Part shown: piece by piece, positions 32,317 through 34,875 of the stretch
Layout of the letters: each line of letters starts with the position of its first letter
Numbering within the stretch: the stretch's first letter is position 1
NCBI RefSeq assembly: GCF_001039355.2
Contig: NW_019775424.1
Coordinates: 109,038 to 143,912, forward strand
From: Lingula anatina
Lineage: Eukaryota; Brachiopoda; Lingulata; Lingulida; Lingulidae
DNA length: 34,875 nucleotides
Reading direction: 5' to 3'
Notes under the pieces: model-generated
Databases searched by the model: none
What the model saw: the letters and a program-made list of their open reading frames with translations, nothing else
Told to the model about the DNA's origin: nothing
Made by a program: the position numbers and the translations under genes

Positions 32317-33423
32317 ATGATGCAGAAACTAGTAGTGTTGTTAGCTGCGTTCTTCTTTGTCGTGTATGGTAAGTAAGGAATTTGGACTTATCTTTTACTG
32401 AACCAAAGGAGAGTAGGCCTACACGTACTTAGAAGGAAAAACTGTGGGTATCTGAAACCGTACATACTGCAGGTATACATTGTGTGGGCGTGCTAATGCA
32501 TGAATTTTCGTAGCATGTTAGGGAATATAGGGCCTGTTTATTGAGTTAATTCTTCGACTCGTGATTGGTGTGCAATAAACTTAGTTTTGCAGCTGTTATT
32601 AGAGTTGTTACTGCAACGCATTTTGCAACCTGTCATTTATTCAAGTCACCGAAACTGTTTGAAGAACTATACAGATAGAAATAGTATGGAGGTGGGGTTA
32701 CTTTGAGACCTTACACCGAAAGTTTTCAGATAACATACTTAACTACCATGCTTATCAGACATTTATCCTTGCACCAACCTGGTTCTTGGTCGCATAAAAC
32801 GGCTCTCATCTGACTCCCCGGACAGTACTTATCAAAAACAGCGTCTTCTGACGATTCCTTAATTTACTTAAACTTTTTCCAAATTTCATTTTTTTTTTTT
32901 TTTTTTTTTTGCAATAAATTAGCCAAACTTCTTCACTTTTATCTTCATGGACTTGCAGTTTGATACATTTTGTTTTGCAGCTAAATCTTTAGACGATGAT
33001 CTCCTTCATCAGCTCTCTGAGGTGCAACACGCAAAGAAACTGAAGCGTCAGGTTTCGTGCGTAGTGTGTGAATTTGCTGCAGAAGCATTGGATGATATGC
33101 TTGATGTTAATTCCTCTGAGGCAAGTTTTCTGTATTCATTCATTTATAATTTTGCGTTTTTGTATTCTCCTCCATTAGAATAGTGGTATTTACGTTTTTG
33201 ATAAATTGTTATTTAATCATCTTTTCGTTTACTTTAATTTCTTTAAATAACTTTTATACAGGCAGAAATTATCGCTGCTGTGGATAAAGTCTGTAATGTG
33301 GTGCCAAGCTTATATAGGTCGGAGTGTAACACCCTTGTGACACAGTATGGTGACTCAATTATCGATCTCCTTAATAGTCAAGTTAGCCCACAGAATCTTT
33401 GCTCTGAGTTGGGGCTTTGCTAA
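32317..33423 (+). CDS. Amoebapore-like saposin-B prepropeptide
   Basis: Exons 32317-32368, 32981-33120 and 33262-33423 give 117 aa. Residues 1-18 (MMQKLVVLLAAFFFVVYA) form a signal peptide. Residues 19-40 form a short pro-region ending KKLKR, a basic cleavage site. Cleavage leaves a 77-residue mature domain starting with Gln41 and ending on its last Cys. The six Cys (44, 47, 75, 86, 111, 117) have the spacing of saposin-B folds and exactly the spacing of the upstream paralogue. The size and single-domain layout resemble amoebapores and other membrane-active SAPLIPs, which act in lysosomes, granules or outside the cell. The domain is net acidic, as in amoebapores. Intron 2 uses a GC donor. The function (antimicrobial, digestive or lipid transfer) is inferred from fold and layout only. 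Confidence 0.9.
32889..32910. repeat. T homopolymer in intron 1
   Basis: A run of 22 T, about 70 bases before the exon at 32981. Confidence 0.9.
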
Positions 33424-33486
33424 GGTAAAACAGATTAGGTATGGTTCAATTAAATATATAATGGAAATCTTTATAAAGGTTGGGTT

Positions 33487-33517
<31 letters not shown>

Positions 33518-33518
33518 T
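33487..33518. repeat. (CT)n microsatellite in the 3' UTR
   Basis: An interrupted CT array lies just after the second saposin gene. The upstream paralogue lacks it, so it arose after the duplication. Confidence 0.9.
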
Positions 33519-33979
33519 ATCATTTAGTGATTTCTTGTAAGTATTAACTTCACCTTCAATAACTTTGTTAAGGACAGTGTCTCGAAAGGGGCAAGGGTAT
33601 TTCCTGTAAGTAATTTTGCTCCGACTGTTGTCTGTGAAAAAGCAGACCCGATTGTGCCGAAGTGTGCTGAAATGGCCCATCTTACGTCCCTCTGTTGTAT
33701 TCGTGTGTAGGTTTTAAGTGTTTAGTATGTTCTCCATACATCAGCACAGCCGATTTGGTCGATTTGATTCCTTAATGGTCAACAGATGAGTGGGATGTAA
33801 GTTCAGTGGATAGAAATCGAAGCGAAAAGAACTAAATCATGAAATTTTTTTAATTGTTCCTAAAAACATTCAAATATTTTTATTTTTCGACTTACTTTTT
33901 TTGAAACTGCATAAATGATTGAAAAGGACCTTTCTGGTTCTTTTGACTTAGGGTAAATGTGCTTGTTTTGTAATTGTCT

Positions 33980-34540
33980 ATTTTAGATAAACAGAATGAC
34001 AAGAAGTAGACAGCAAGAACACCCGATCGATTGTTTCAATTGAATGGGCAGTAGGGAAGAGGGCGTGTACATTATATAGGCCTACCCGGAGAGGGGTACA
34101 TAACAAGAAAACGGGACACAAATGAAAATACTTTGATTTGCACCATCTTGAACTTTGTATAATTGTTTCCATGATGTTAAATGGGTCTCCTATCTATAAA
34201 AAAGAATTTATTAAGTGCCGTCTATGACGTGATCTCTGTTCCATTGTATTTTGTAACAGATGTGTCCTATGTAGTTAATTTAAACAGAAGAAACTAGAAT
34301 TCTAAATTTCCCTTAGTTTAAATTTATGACATTTATGTATCTTCTTTTGTCAGTTGTGAATAAATGGGTCAATTTATTTATATCTTGATTTTTACAACTG
34401 CTTTTTCTTTCATATATTAAAGGAGAGATGTACGTATATGATGACATTTGTTATATCTGACTATTGATACCATGTCCAGTGTAGCATATCTTAATGTTTC
34501 ATATGGGGAAAATGTAATTCCAAGTGCAAAGCCTTTTTTA
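33980..34540 (+). repeat. 3' flank shared with the upstream saposin paralogue
   Basis: This is the partner of 28900-29600, with the same blocks in the same order. AATAAA at 34359-34364 is a possible poly(A) signal if the transcript is long. Confidence 0.75.
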
Positions 34541-34875
34541 TTCTGTGTAAAATGTATCTCCGACAGATACATTTGAGTTTTGGGAAAAGTGGTTTTACAA
34601 AAATTATAAAATAATTCACCAATTCTAACTGAAACGAACTTGGGCTAAAATTAATTGATAATCTTTACAAATTTTAAGCCGTCCATTGCCCAATTTTGGT
34701 ACAAAGACCAAATAACCTACGACCGCGTGGTGTAGTTGATACCAATATATCGGCCAAATTGACTAAAATGTATGTGGAAACGAAAAATTTATTACATCAA
34801 AAAATGAGCCACAATTCTGAATTTTACTTATGTCCATGGTATTAAATTTAAAGTTCCCGATGACGAAGAACTACT
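34541..34875. other. Non-coding right edge
   Basis: AT-rich sequence, nothing recognised. Confidence 0.5.

Noticed and set aside
1-34875. tRNA, rRNA or CRISPR features
   Set aside because: No tRNA B-box with a matching cloverleaf, no rRNA block and no spaced direct-repeat array was seen by eye.

Overview
The window looks like nuclear DNA from an invertebrate animal. It is AT-rich and gene-sparse, the genes are split by GT-AG introns, and every intron contains simple repeats or fold-back elements. An SLC6 transporter, an ANK/SOCS-box protein, an ARMC6-like exon and secreted saposin-like peptides point to a metazoan. Frequent short palindromes such as ACATGT and TAGGCCTA make a marine lophotrochozoan, perhaps a bivalve, my best guess. 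That placement is inference. Three single N positions (2699, 22593, 29638) show that this is a draft assembly.

Layout. 1-7.8 kb is mostly non-coding: a possible terminal exon on the minus strand, one ARMC6-like first coding exon (minus, 2824-2940), dispersed repeats and LTR-like or fold-back elements. 7.8-11.85 kb (+) holds an eight-exon gene for a 451-aa protein I do not recognise. 14.2-15.7 kb (+) holds a three-exon gene for a secreted protein of 207 aa with a permuted papain-like (LRAT/PPPDE-type) His...Cys layout. 16.6-23.9 kb (-) holds a complete 15-exon SLC6 sodium/chloride-dependent transporter of 622 aa, closest in memory to the glycine transporters but lacking their TM6 tryptophan and ending in a PDZ ligand. 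24.9-25.8 kb (-) holds an ankyrin-repeat/SOCS-box protein. 26.8-33.4 kb (+) holds two tandem saposin-B genes.

The saposin pair is the most interesting part. The two proteins have six cysteines at identical spacing, and they share intron position, intron sequence and long stretches of 3' flank, so they come from a tandem duplication. The downstream gene has a classical prepropeptide layout: signal peptide, short acidic pro-region, KLKR site, and a 77-residue amoebapore-sized SapB domain. The upstream gene instead carries four tandem copies of a phase-1 exon. Each copy encodes an Arg/Pro/Ser-rich stretch and one acidic-flanked Gly-Ser-Gly, which matches the known glycosaminoglycan attachment consensus. 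If it is secreted, it would be a saposin-domain proteoglycan whose attachment sites were multiplied by exon duplication.

All gene models were built by hand from splice consensus, reading frame and protein similarity recalled from memory. No database search was possible.
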